DNA from: JAKSSM01 sp045629065
Lineage (GTDB): Bacteria; Bacillota; Clostridia; Peptostreptococcales; Anaerovoracaceae
Direction of reading: 5' to 3'
Assembly: GCA_045629065.1 (NCBI GenBank)
Contig: JAZQQK010000017.1
Span: forward strand, 1-8,257
Length of the DNA stretch: 8,257 nt
Shown: positions 1-5,959 of the stretch, one piece after another
Layout of the letters: every line of letters starts with the position of its first letter
How positions within the stretch are numbered: the stretch's first letter is position 1
Made by a program: the position numbers and the translations under genes
The notes under the pieces: generated by a model
Database searches by the model: none
The model's input: the letters and a program-made list of their open reading frames with translations, nothing else
Told to the model about the DNA's origin: nothing

Positions 1-8
1 ACTAATAA

Positions 9-29
9 TTGAAGCATTTAATACTTCAA
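9..29. promoter_or_regulatory. Near-perfect 21-bp palindrome, possible operator of the operon
   Basis: The arms TTGAAGCATT (9-18) and AATACTTCAA (20-29) are inverted copies around T19, with 9 of 10 positions pairing; the only mismatch is C15 against A23. On the plus strand the dyad is followed by an A-run rather than a T-run, so it does not look like a terminator for an upstream plus-strand gene. It lies about 80 bp before the aldolase start, where a repressor or activator site for a sugar operon would be expected. No regulator gene is in the window and I cannot assign a regulator family. No convincing -35/-10 pair was found in 1-107, so the promoter is either weak or upstream of the window. 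Confidence 0.4.
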
Positions 30-107
30 AAAACGATTGTATCATTAATAATCTAGTAGTACTAAGCCTTACATTTAAATATTACTTTTTCCAGGAGGTT
101 TTTTATT

Positions 108-980
108 ATGCCGTTAGTATCTGCAAAAGAAATGCTACAAAAGGCAGAAAAAGGTCATTATGCAGTTGGCCACTTTAACTTAAATAATATGGAAAGCATA
201 CGAGCATTCCTATTAGCAGCTCAAGAAACTAATTCACCTATTATTTTAGGCGTTTCAGGAGGAACAGCTAAATACATGGGGGGATATAAAACAATCTCTG
301 ATACAGTAAAAGACTTTATGGATTATCTAAATATCACTGTACCAGTAGCGCTTCACGTTGATCACGGCAAATACGAAGAAGCCCTTGATGCTATCGAAAA
401 CGGGTTTAGTTCTGTTATGTTTGATGGTTCATCATACCCTATTGAAGAAAATCTTGAAAAAACTAAAAAAGTAGTCGAACTAGCACACGCTAAGGGAATA
501 TCAGTTGAAGCTGAAGTCGGTGCCATTGGTGGTGAAGAAGATGGACACATTGCCATGGGTGAATGTGCTGATCCAAACCAGTGCAAACAAATCGCCGACC
601 TCGGTATAGATTTTCTCGCTGCAGGAATCGGAAATATACATGGAAAGTATCCTGAAAATTGGGCTGGGCTAAATTTTGACGTCCTTGCTAAAATTAAAGA
701 ACAAATCGGTAATCTTCCACTTGTACTTCACGGTGGTTCAGGAATTCCAGAAGAACAAGTTAAACGTGCAATTTCTCTCGGTGTTTCAAAGGTTAACGTT
801 AATACAGAGTGTCAGGTAGCAAATTGTGAAGCAATTAAAAAGTATTACGCAGATCATAGAGATGAAGAACCAAAAGGATTTACTCAAAGAGTTATTTTCG
901 CAGACGGACTTGAAGCTATGAAAAAAGTATGCATAGATAAAATGAAAATGTTCGGATGCATAGGTAAAGCAAACGATTAA
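108..980 (+). CDS. fba: Class II (zinc) fructose-1,6-bisphosphate aldolase family protein
   Basis: This cytoplasmic zinc-dependent aldolase would cleave a ketose bisphosphate (classically fructose 1,6-bisphosphate) to dihydroxyacetone phosphate plus an aldehyde. At 290 aa it is full length for the family. Visible family features are the opening MPLVSAKEML, the HVDHG motif with the expected catalytic base D85 and zinc ligand H86, further zinc ligands H178 (in GNIHGKYP) and H208 (in LHGGSGIP), and the phosphate-binding elements GGSG (209-212) and NVNTE (230-234). The start is fixed by AGGAGG at 93-98, nine bases before the ATG. It is the first gene of the operon, 30 bp before transketolase. Relatives in this family also act on tagatose bisphosphate and sedoheptulose 1,7-bisphosphate. 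The pairing with transketolase and a kinase makes sedoheptulose bisphosphate a real alternative, but the sequence alone does not decide it. The family call is secure and the exact substrate is not. Confidence 0.93.
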   Translation: MPLVSAKEMLQKAEKGHYAVGHFNLNNMESIRAFLLAAQETNSPIILGVSGGTAKYMGGYKTISDTVKDFMDYLNITVPVALHVDHGKYEEALDAIENGFSSVMFDGSSYPIEENLEKTKKVVELAHAKGISVEAEVGAIGGEEDGHIAMGECADPNQCKQIADLGIDFLAAGIGNIHGKYPENWAGLNFDVLAKIKEQIGNLPLVLHGGSGIPEEQVKRAISLGVSKVNVNTECQVANCEAIKKYYADHRDEEPKGFTQRVIFADGLEAMKKVCIDKMKMFGCIGKAND

Positions 981-1010
981 TTAGTGAGTTTAATATTGAA
1001 AGGCATGAAA

Positions 1011-1820
1011 ATGGAAAAAACAGAGCTTGAAAAAAAAGCTAAACAGATTCGTCTCAATACTATTGAGATGATTGCAAAGGCTACCTCTGGTCACCCAGGT
1101 GGTTCCCTTTCAGCAACTGATATTCTAGTTGCACTCTACTATTCAAAAATGCATCTTTATGATAATCCACATGATGAACGTCGTGATAGATTCGTATTGT
1201 CAAAAGGACATGCAAACCCACCTCTTTATGCAATTCTAGCAGATAAGGGCTATGTTCCAAAAGAAGAACTTCTATATCTACGTAGACTTCACCATCCTTT
1301 CCAAGGACATCCTGAAAGCAACAAATGCCCTGGAATAGATTGTTCTACCGGTTCACTTGGTCAAGGTGTTTCTGCAGCAACAGGAATGGCTCTTGGTTTT
1401 AAACTTAAGAACATGCCAAATGAAGTATTCGTTATGACTGGAGATGGAGAAATCGATGAAGGACTCTGCTGGGAAGCTTTCATGTCAGCCGCTCATTATA
1501 AGTTGGATAATCTCACAGTTATTGTTGATAAAAATAGACTTCAACTTGATGGAACTACAGAAGAAGTAATGGATCATGGTGACTTGCGCGCAAAATTTGA
1601 AGCATTTGGATTTGCTGTAGATGTAATTGATGGACATAACTTCGATGAGATTCTTGCAGCTCTAGATAAAAAGACAGCTGGAAAGCCACATTGCATAGTT
1701 GCAAACACAATTAAGGGAAAAGGCGTATCCTATATGGAAAACAATCTTGATTGGCACGGCAATGTTCCTAAAGGAGAAAACCTAGAAATAGCATTGAAGG
1801 AATTAGGAGGTAAGTTCTAA
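1011..1820 (+). CDS. tkt: Transketolase, N-terminal (ThDP-binding) subunit
   Basis: This is the first half of a split transketolase, which moves a two-carbon ketol unit between sugar phosphates in the non-oxidative pentose-phosphate pathway using thiamine diphosphate. From the ATG at 1011 it is 269 aa. Key residues are H28 in SGHPGGSLS, H67 in SKGHA, the STGSLGQG stretch (112-119), and the ThDP/Mg motif starting GDGEIDEG (144-151) and ending at N175 in DKNRLQ. A GTG at 984 is in frame and would add nine residues, but it has no ribosome binding site. AAAGG at 999-1003 sits seven bases before the ATG at 1011, and homologues begin near this point. The stop overlaps the start of the C-terminal half (TAATG at 1818-1822), and AGGAGG for that gene lies inside this one at 1805-1810. 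The two subunits must assemble to be active. Split transketolases are common in Firmicutes and archaea, so the split is normal, not a frameshift. Confidence 0.94.
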   Translation: MEKTELEKKAKQIRLNTIEMIAKATSGHPGGSLSATDILVALYYSKMHLYDNPHDERRDRFVLSKGHANPPLYAILADKGYVPKEELLYLRRLHHPFQGHPESNKCPGIDCSTGSLGQGVSAATGMALGFKLKNMPNEVFVMTGDGEIDEGLCWEAFMSAAHYKLDNLTVIVDKNRLQLDGTTEEVMDHGDLRAKFEAFGFAVDVIDGHNFDEILAALDKKTAGKPHCIVANTIKGKGVSYMENNLDWHGNVPKGENLEIALKELGGKF

Positions 1821-2761
1821 TGTCAGAAGAAAAGAAAGCTACACGTCATGGTTATAACGAAGGACTTGTTGAACTAGCAAAAGATCATGAAGATATCATA
1901 GTTTTGGATGCTGACCTTGGGCATGCAACAGGTACTCTGGCTTTTCATAAAGCATATCCTGAAAGATATATAGAAACAGGAATTGCAGAACAGAATCTTA
2001 TCGGAATGGCTACAGGACTCGCAAGAGTTGGTTATGTTCCTTTTGCAAACTCATTTGCAGTATTTACTGCTGGAAGAGCATTTGAGATAATAAGAAACTC
2101 TGTTTGCTATTCAAATATAAACGTTAAAATCGTTGGCTCACACAGCGGTATAACACCTGCCGGAGATGGTGGTACTCACCAATGCATCGAAGATATAGCA
2201 GCAATGAGATCTTTACCAAACATGACAGTACTCTCACCTTGTGATTTCAATCAAGCCAAGCTCATGGCAAAACTTATGTACGAACATAAGGGACCTTGCT
2301 ATATGAGAACAAGTCGTGAACCAATGCCGATTGTAACATCACTTGATGATAAAATTGAAATAGGAAAAGCACAAATTCTTCACGAAGGTACAGATGTATG
2401 TATTGTAGCAACTGGTGTTATGACAGCCTTAGCTGTATCTTCTGTAAAAGAACTTCAAACTGAAGGAATTAACGCTGAGCTTATAAATATTCATACCATT
2501 AAACCTTTAGATATTGATGCAATTAAATCGTCAGTTAAAAAATGTGGTGGTAAATTGCTTGTTTGTGAAGAAGCAAACTGCATGGGTGGTCTTGGAGAAG
2601 CTATTTGCTACGGACTCATCGGCGAAGAAGGAATCAAGTTTGATCACATTGCAGTAATGGATGTATTCGGTCAATCAGGTCTTTCAGCAGAATTACTTGA
2701 AGAATATGGAATCACATCAGAGAATATTAAGAACCACGCAAGAGCTTTATCAAAGAAATAA
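1820..2761 (+). CDS. tkt: Transketolase, C-terminal (pyrimidine-binding) subunit
   Basis: This is the second half of the split transketolase. At 313 aa it carries the pyrimidine-binding domain (about residues 8-170) and the C-terminal domain (about 185-310). The motif ETGIAEQN (52-59) holds E57, the glutamate that activates the ThDP aminopyrimidine ring; the conserved stretch HSGITPAGDGGTHQ (108-121) includes H120. Translation starts at ATG 1820 behind AGGAGG at 1805-1810, overlapping the N-subunit stop by one base. Its own stop overlaps the kinase start in the same TAATG manner at 2759-2763. Equal synthesis of the two subunits is the likely reason for this coupling. The family includes 1-deoxy-xylulose-5-phosphate synthase halves and transketolase-like enzymes acting on unusual ketose phosphates, so a specialised substrate is possible. 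Confidence 0.94.
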   Translation: MSEEKKATRHGYNEGLVELAKDHEDIIVLDADLGHATGTLAFHKAYPERYIETGIAEQNLIGMATGLARVGYVPFANSFAVFTAGRAFEIIRNSVCYSNINVKIVGSHSGITPAGDGGTHQCIEDIAAMRSLPNMTVLSPCDFNQAKLMAKLMYEHKGPCYMRTSREPMPIVTSLDDKIEIGKAQILHEGTDVCIVATGVMTALAVSSVKELQTEGINAELINIHTIKPLDIDAIKSSVKKCGGKLLVCEEANCMGGLGEAICYGLIGEEGIKFDHIAVMDVFGQSGLSAELLEEYGITSENIKNHARALSKK

Positions 2762-3669
2762 TGTACGATATTGTTGGAGTTGGACATAATTGCATAGATA
2801 GACTTTGTATAGTTGAGGATTATCCAAAGGAAGACAGCTCAACCCATATTACGAAAATTGAAATCCAAGGTGGCGGAGCAGTTGCAACAGCAATGGTATG
2901 CGCATCAAGACTAGGCAAAAGCACGACAATCATTGGACCTATTGGAAAAGATGCAGTTTCAACTGAAATTATTGAACTGCTTAAAAGCGATGGTGTTGAT
3001 TGTTCCAACCTTAATACCATTGACAGTATTTACGGATTACAATCTTTCGTAATGATTAATCCCAATAATGGTTCACGTACCAAGTTTCCACAACGTGATA
3101 CACTTCCAAATATTGAATGGAACTCGAGGAGTATCGAAGTCATTAAGAACTCGCGAATATTACACCTTGATGGTACAAACTATGATAATGCTATAACTGC
3201 TGCACAAATCGCACATAAAAATGGCGTAATAGTTTCACTTGATGGTTGTTCAATGAAAGACGACAACGATAAAAACATCAAACTTGCTAGAATGTCAGAT
3301 ATATTAATTATGAATGCGAAATACCCGCTACGTGTGACAGGACTCTCTGATTACGATGATGCACTTATGGAGATAGCTAATTGGGGTCCTAAGATTGTAA
3401 TATGCACGCTCGGAGAAAAAGGTTGTAAAGCTGTTATCAATAATAAGGTTGAAAACTTCCCTGCTTTCAAAATAAAAGCAATCGATACAACTGGTGCTGG
3501 CGATGTGTTCCATGGAGCATTTTTGTCAGCATATATTGACGAATTTAATCTAAAAGAGTGTATTCGTTTTGCATCGGCAACAGCTGCCCTTAAATGCACG
3601 AGAATCGGTGGACGTAATGGCATTCCAACAAAAATGGATGTAATTGATTTTATCAATTCAAATTCTTAA
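2761..3669 (+). CDS. PfkB/ribokinase-family carbohydrate kinase
   Basis: This ATP-dependent sugar kinase has 302 aa, a normal length for the family. The substrate-side motif GGGAVATA (37-44) and the second signature DTTGAGDVFHG (242-252) are clear; D248 is the catalytic base, and TLGEKG (216-221) belongs to the nucleotide site. From memory, the C-terminal block FASATAALKCTRIGGRNGIP closely resembles that of E. coli YihV (6-deoxy-6-sulfofructose kinase), placing it nearer ketose or ketose-phosphate kinases than ribokinase or adenosine kinase. No Shine-Dalgarno is visible before the ATG, which overlaps the transketolase stop, so it is probably translated by coupling. With an aldolase in the same operon, the simplest role is adding a phosphate at C1 of a ketose phosphate to make the aldolase substrate (inference). 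A sulfofructose role is less likely because no sulfosugar-specific partners are present. The family is certain, the substrate unknown. Confidence 0.88.
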   Translation: MYDIVGVGHNCIDRLCIVEDYPKEDSSTHITKIEIQGGGAVATAMVCASRLGKSTTIIGPIGKDAVSTEIIELLKSDGVDCSNLNTIDSIYGLQSFVMINPNNGSRTKFPQRDTLPNIEWNSRSIEVIKNSRILHLDGTNYDNAITAAQIAHKNGVIVSLDGCSMKDDNDKNIKLARMSDILIMNAKYPLRVTGLSDYDDALMEIANWGPKIVICTLGEKGCKAVINNKVENFPAFKIKAIDTTGAGDVFHGAFLSAYIDEFNLKECIRFASATAALKCTRIGGRNGIPTKMDVIDFINSNS

Positions 3670-3700
3670 GTTTAATACGGTTTAAACCGTGATTACTTAA
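3666..3700. repeat. Inverted repeat with perfect 14-bp palindrome ACGGTTTAAACCGT
   Basis: The inner part, 3677-3690, is a perfect palindrome. An outer pair TTAAGT (3666-3671) and ACTTAA (3695-3700) is also inverted, separated from the core by 5 and 4 bases. The whole dyad spans the kinase stop codon and the start of the 62-bp gap. As DNA it could be an operator, because its centre coincides with a candidate -35 box (3681-3686). As RNA it could fold into a stem at the end of the kinase coding region, followed by an A/T-rich stretch with a T5 run at 3713-3717, which might act as a weak attenuator or processing site. The two readings cannot be separated from sequence. Confidence 0.55.
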
Positions 3701-3708
3701 ATTATATT
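3681..3708 (+). promoter_or_regulatory. Candidate sigma-A promoter for the ABC transporter genes
   Basis: TTTAAA (3681-3686) matches four of six positions of the -35 consensus, and TATATT (3703-3708) matches five of six of the -10 consensus, with a 16-bp spacer. Transcription would start near 3715, giving a very short leader before the ribosome binding site at 3721-3727. The -35 box lies in the centre of the palindrome at 3677-3690, so a protein bound there would block the promoter. The region is very AT-rich, and chance matches are easy to find in such DNA. Confidence 0.35.
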
Positions 3709-3731
3709 TTAATTTTTATTAAGGAGGAACT

Positions 3732-4784
3732 ATGAAAAAAGTATTAGCAATTCTTCTCGCACTTGCAATGGCATTCTGCATGGTAGCATGTGGACAAAAA
3801 CAGCAGCAAGAAGAAAAGAAAGAAGCATCTGGAGATCTCATCATGTATACAACAGTTGCAGATGCTCAGCTCGATGCTACAATTGAAGCTTTTAATGCTC
3901 TCTATCCAAATGTTAAAGTATTATACACATATGGTTCAGCAGGTGAATGCAAAGCTAAAATTGAAGCTGAAGCAGCTAACCCACAAGCAGACGTTATGTT
4001 CGGTGGACTACAGTATGCAGACATTGCAAACTATGGAAAGTATCTTGAAGACTACGTTTGCGCAAATGACAGCAAGATGATGTCTGACTATCAAAATAAG
4101 AGTGGAAAGCTCACATTCCACGATGCTCAGATTCCTTGCATGATCGTAAACGAAGCTCTTGAAAAGGAACTCGGAATTACAATTACTGGTTGGGATTCAC
4201 TTCTTGATCCAAAGCTTCAAGGAAAAATCGCTATTGCTAACCCAGCTTCTTCATCATCAGCATGGAACTGGATGCAGTGCGTTCTCACAGACTTTGGCGG
4301 CTGGAACAATCAAGCAGCTTGGGATTATCTTGAAAAGTTCGCTGCAAACTGCGTACTCCTCGACTCATCTTCAGCACCACTTAAGAATACAGCTAAGGGT
4401 GAATACGTAGTTGGACTCACTTATGAACCACTCGTAATCATGAACGAAGATCTTTGCTTCCCAGGATGCAGAGCAGTTTATTGGTCAGAAGGTGTTACAT
4501 CCGTTGGATTTGGTTCTGCAATAATCAAGGGAGCAAAGAACCTTGACAATGCAAAACTCTTCATGGATTTCCTTGAAAGCCCTGAAGGACAGAGCGTATA
4601 TGCTCAGTCAGGTGCACGTCCAGTAACTACAGAAACAGATAAAGTTGTTGGCGCTTCAGAACTCATGGTTGACCTTTCAAAGATTAACTACAAAGAGTGC
4701 GACACAGAAGCTCTTGCACAGCACCAGAGTGAAATCAAAGAAAGATGGACAAACCTTTGGGCAACAGTTCATCCAGGTGCATAA
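3732..4784 (+). CDS. ABC transporter substrate-binding lipoprotein, FbpA/AfuA-like family
   Basis: This is the extracellular receptor of the importer, anchored to the membrane by a lipid. Residues 1-19 form a lipoprotein signal peptide with lipobox MVAC and modified cysteine C20, followed by a Gln/Glu/Lys-rich linker. The mature part (about 34-350) has the type 2 periplasmic-binding fold typical of ferric, phosphonate and sugar-phosphate receptors: YTTV at 40-43, ADVMFGG at 86-92, VGLTYEP at 227-233, then a FGSAIIKGAKN-like block at 260-270 and ARPVTT at 295-300. Ferric-binding relatives use two adjacent tyrosines near the VGLTY position; here Y231 is followed by E232, which argues against iron. 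Context with sugar-phosphate enzymes suggests an organophosphate or sugar phosphate (inference). The mature protein has eight further cysteines, unusual for an exported Gram-positive protein. Codons are richer in C-ending forms (CTC, AAC, TTC) than in neighbours, fitting high expression. AAGGAGG at 3721-3727 is four bases before the ATG. Confidence 0.9.
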   Translation: MKKVLAILLALAMAFCMVACGQKQQQEEKKEASGDLIMYTTVADAQLDATIEAFNALYPNVKVLYTYGSAGECKAKIEAEAANPQADVMFGGLQYADIANYGKYLEDYVCANDSKMMSDYQNKSGKLTFHDAQIPCMIVNEALEKELGITITGWDSLLDPKLQGKIAIANPASSSSAWNWMQCVLTDFGGWNNQAAWDYLEKFAANCVLLDSSSAPLKNTAKGEYVVGLTYEPLVIMNEDLCFPGCRAVYWSEGVTSVGFGSAIIKGAKNLDNAKLFMDFLESPEGQSVYAQSGARPVTTETDKVVGASELMVDLSKINYKECDTEALAQHQSEIKERWTNLWATVHPGA

Positions 4785-4817
4785 TTTAGTTTAGTAAAAG
4801 AATTAACTAATCATGTT

Positions 4818-4852
4818 GGCGCCTTTGGTTGTCTAAATCAAGGGCGCCTTTT
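4818..4852 (+). terminator. Intrinsic terminator between binding-protein and ATPase genes, probably partial
   Basis: A 13-bp stem is formed by 4818-4830 and 4836-4848 around a five-base loop (GTCTA). Six GC pairs (GGCGCC with GGCGCC) form the base, with two G-U pairs higher up. TTTT at 4849-4852 follows at once. It is 33 bp after the binding-protein stop and 24 bp before the ATPase ATG. Because the downstream ATPase and permease genes have no evident promoter of their own, the likely role is partial termination (and protection of the upstream mRNA 3' end) so that the receptor is made in excess over the membrane parts. The T-run is short, which also fits leaky termination. Confidence 0.85.
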
Positions 4853-4876
4853 CGAAAAACAGAATGGAGTTATATT

Positions 4877-5950
4877 ATGAATGTCGGCATTAGTATTAGA
4901 CATGCGTTAAAGAAATATGGTGATTTTATTGCAATACCTGATCTTTCGCTCGAAATTAAACCAGGTGAATTCTTTACCTTGCTCGGACCTTCAGGATGCG
5001 GCAAGACCACTTTACTCAGAATGATAGCCGGTTTTAACTCTATTGAAGGCGGCGAATTCTATTTTGGAGATCGCCTAATAAATGATCTTGATCCAGCAAA
5101 GAGAAATATAGGAATGGTATTCCAGAACTATGCTATATTTCCTCACCTCACAGTAAGAAAGAATGTTGCTTTCGGGCTACAAAACAGGAAGCTCTCGAAA
5201 GATGAAATAAAAAAACAATCAGATAAATTTTTAAAACTGATGAAAATTGATCAGTTTGCTGATCGTCTCCCAGAACAACTCTCTGGAGGTCAACAGCAAA
5301 GAGTTGCACTAGCAAGAGCTTTAGCTATCGAGCCAGATGTTCTTTTAATGGATGAACCTCTTTCAAATCTTGACGCTAAGCTTCGCGTTGAAATGAGAGA
5401 AGTTATAAAAGAAATTCAAAATGGACTTGGCATTACTACAGTGTATGTTACTCATGACCAAGAAGAAGCCATGGCAGTTTCAGACAGAATTGCAGTAATG
5501 AGCGAAGGAGTAATACAGCAAATTGGGACGCCAAAAGCACTATACCAAAGACCATCAAATCTATTTGTTGCTACATTTATTGGCAGAACTAATATTATCC
5601 CGGCGACAATCAATAATTCATCTCTTGAATTTGCAGACAAATATATCGTATCAATGAACAATCTTGTAGATTGCAAAGATGGTGATGAAGTTATTGTTTC
5701 TGTCAGACCTGAAGAATTAGTTATTCTCGAGGATGACCAAATCGGGCTGGAAGCTACAGTAGTATATAGTACTTTCCTAGGTTTGAACACTCACTATTTC
5801 GTAGATTTAAGCAACGGTCAGCGTGTTGAAATCGTTCAAGAATCTAAGATAGATGATATCATTGAGAATGGTACTAAAATAAGACTTGGCGTAAAATCTG
5901 AAAAGATTAACGTTTTCACTAAAGATGGCGAAAAGGCTCTTGTAAAATAG
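4877..5950 (+). CDS. ABC transporter ATP-binding protein, FbpC/PotA-like with TOBE domain
   Basis: This is the cytoplasmic ATPase that powers the importer. From ATG 4877 it is 357 aa. Motifs in order are Walker A GPSGCGKT (37-44), Q-loop Q83 in VFQNYAIFPH, signature LSGGQ (135-139), Walker B DVLLMDEP (154-161), D-loop SNLDAK (163-168) and switch histidine H193 in VTHDQEEA. After about residue 235 comes a C-terminal regulatory part with VRPEEL (276-281) and a TOBE-like beta domain to about 345, as in FbpC, PotA and MalK relatives. The reading frame stays open upstream to a TTG at 4829, but that start falls inside the terminator hairpin and has no ribosome binding site. TGGAG at 4865-4869, seven bases before ATG 4877, settles the start. 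The permease gene follows after nine bases, with its AGGAGG overlapping this stop codon. Confidence 0.95.
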   Translation: MNVGISIRHALKKYGDFIAIPDLSLEIKPGEFFTLLGPSGCGKTTLLRMIAGFNSIEGGEFYFGDRLINDLDPAKRNIGMVFQNYAIFPHLTVRKNVAFGLQNRKLSKDEIKKQSDKFLKLMKIDQFADRLPEQLSGGQQQRVALARALAIEPDVLLMDEPLSNLDAKLRVEMREVIKEIQNGLGITTVYVTHDQEEAMAVSDRIAVMSEGVIQQIGTPKALYQRPSNLFVATFIGRTNIIPATINNSSLEFADKYIVSMNNLVDCKDGDEVIVSVRPEELVILEDDQIGLEATVVYSTFLGLNTHYFVDLSNGQRVEIVQESKIDDIIENGTKIRLGVKSEKINVFTKDGEKALVK

Positions 5951-5959
5951 GAGGAATCT

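Noticed and set aside
28..41. Catabolite-repression (cre-like) site around the CG at 34-35
   Set aside because: Only about five of eight defining positions fit, no better than chance in AT-rich DNA.
984..1010. GTG start giving transketolase N-subunit nine extra residues
   Set aside because: No ribosome binding site before 984, while AAAGG at 999-1003 is well placed for ATG 1011, and the family begins near there.
1011..2761. Transketolase broken by frameshift into two pieces
   Set aside because: Each half has its own ribosome binding site and start, with the domain boundary at the junction; this is the normal split form of the enzyme.
3790..4410. Two open frames inside the receptor gene on the same strand (3790-4080 and 4159-4410)
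   Set aside because: Out-of-frame shadows of a gene with signal peptide, strong ribosome binding site and family motifs; they have Gln/Leu/Lys-rich, low-complexity translations.
4829..4876. TTG start extending the ATPase by 16 residues
   Set aside because: It lies within the terminator hairpin, has no ribosome binding site, and the added residues are not part of the ABC domain; ATG 4877 has TGGAG at the right distance.
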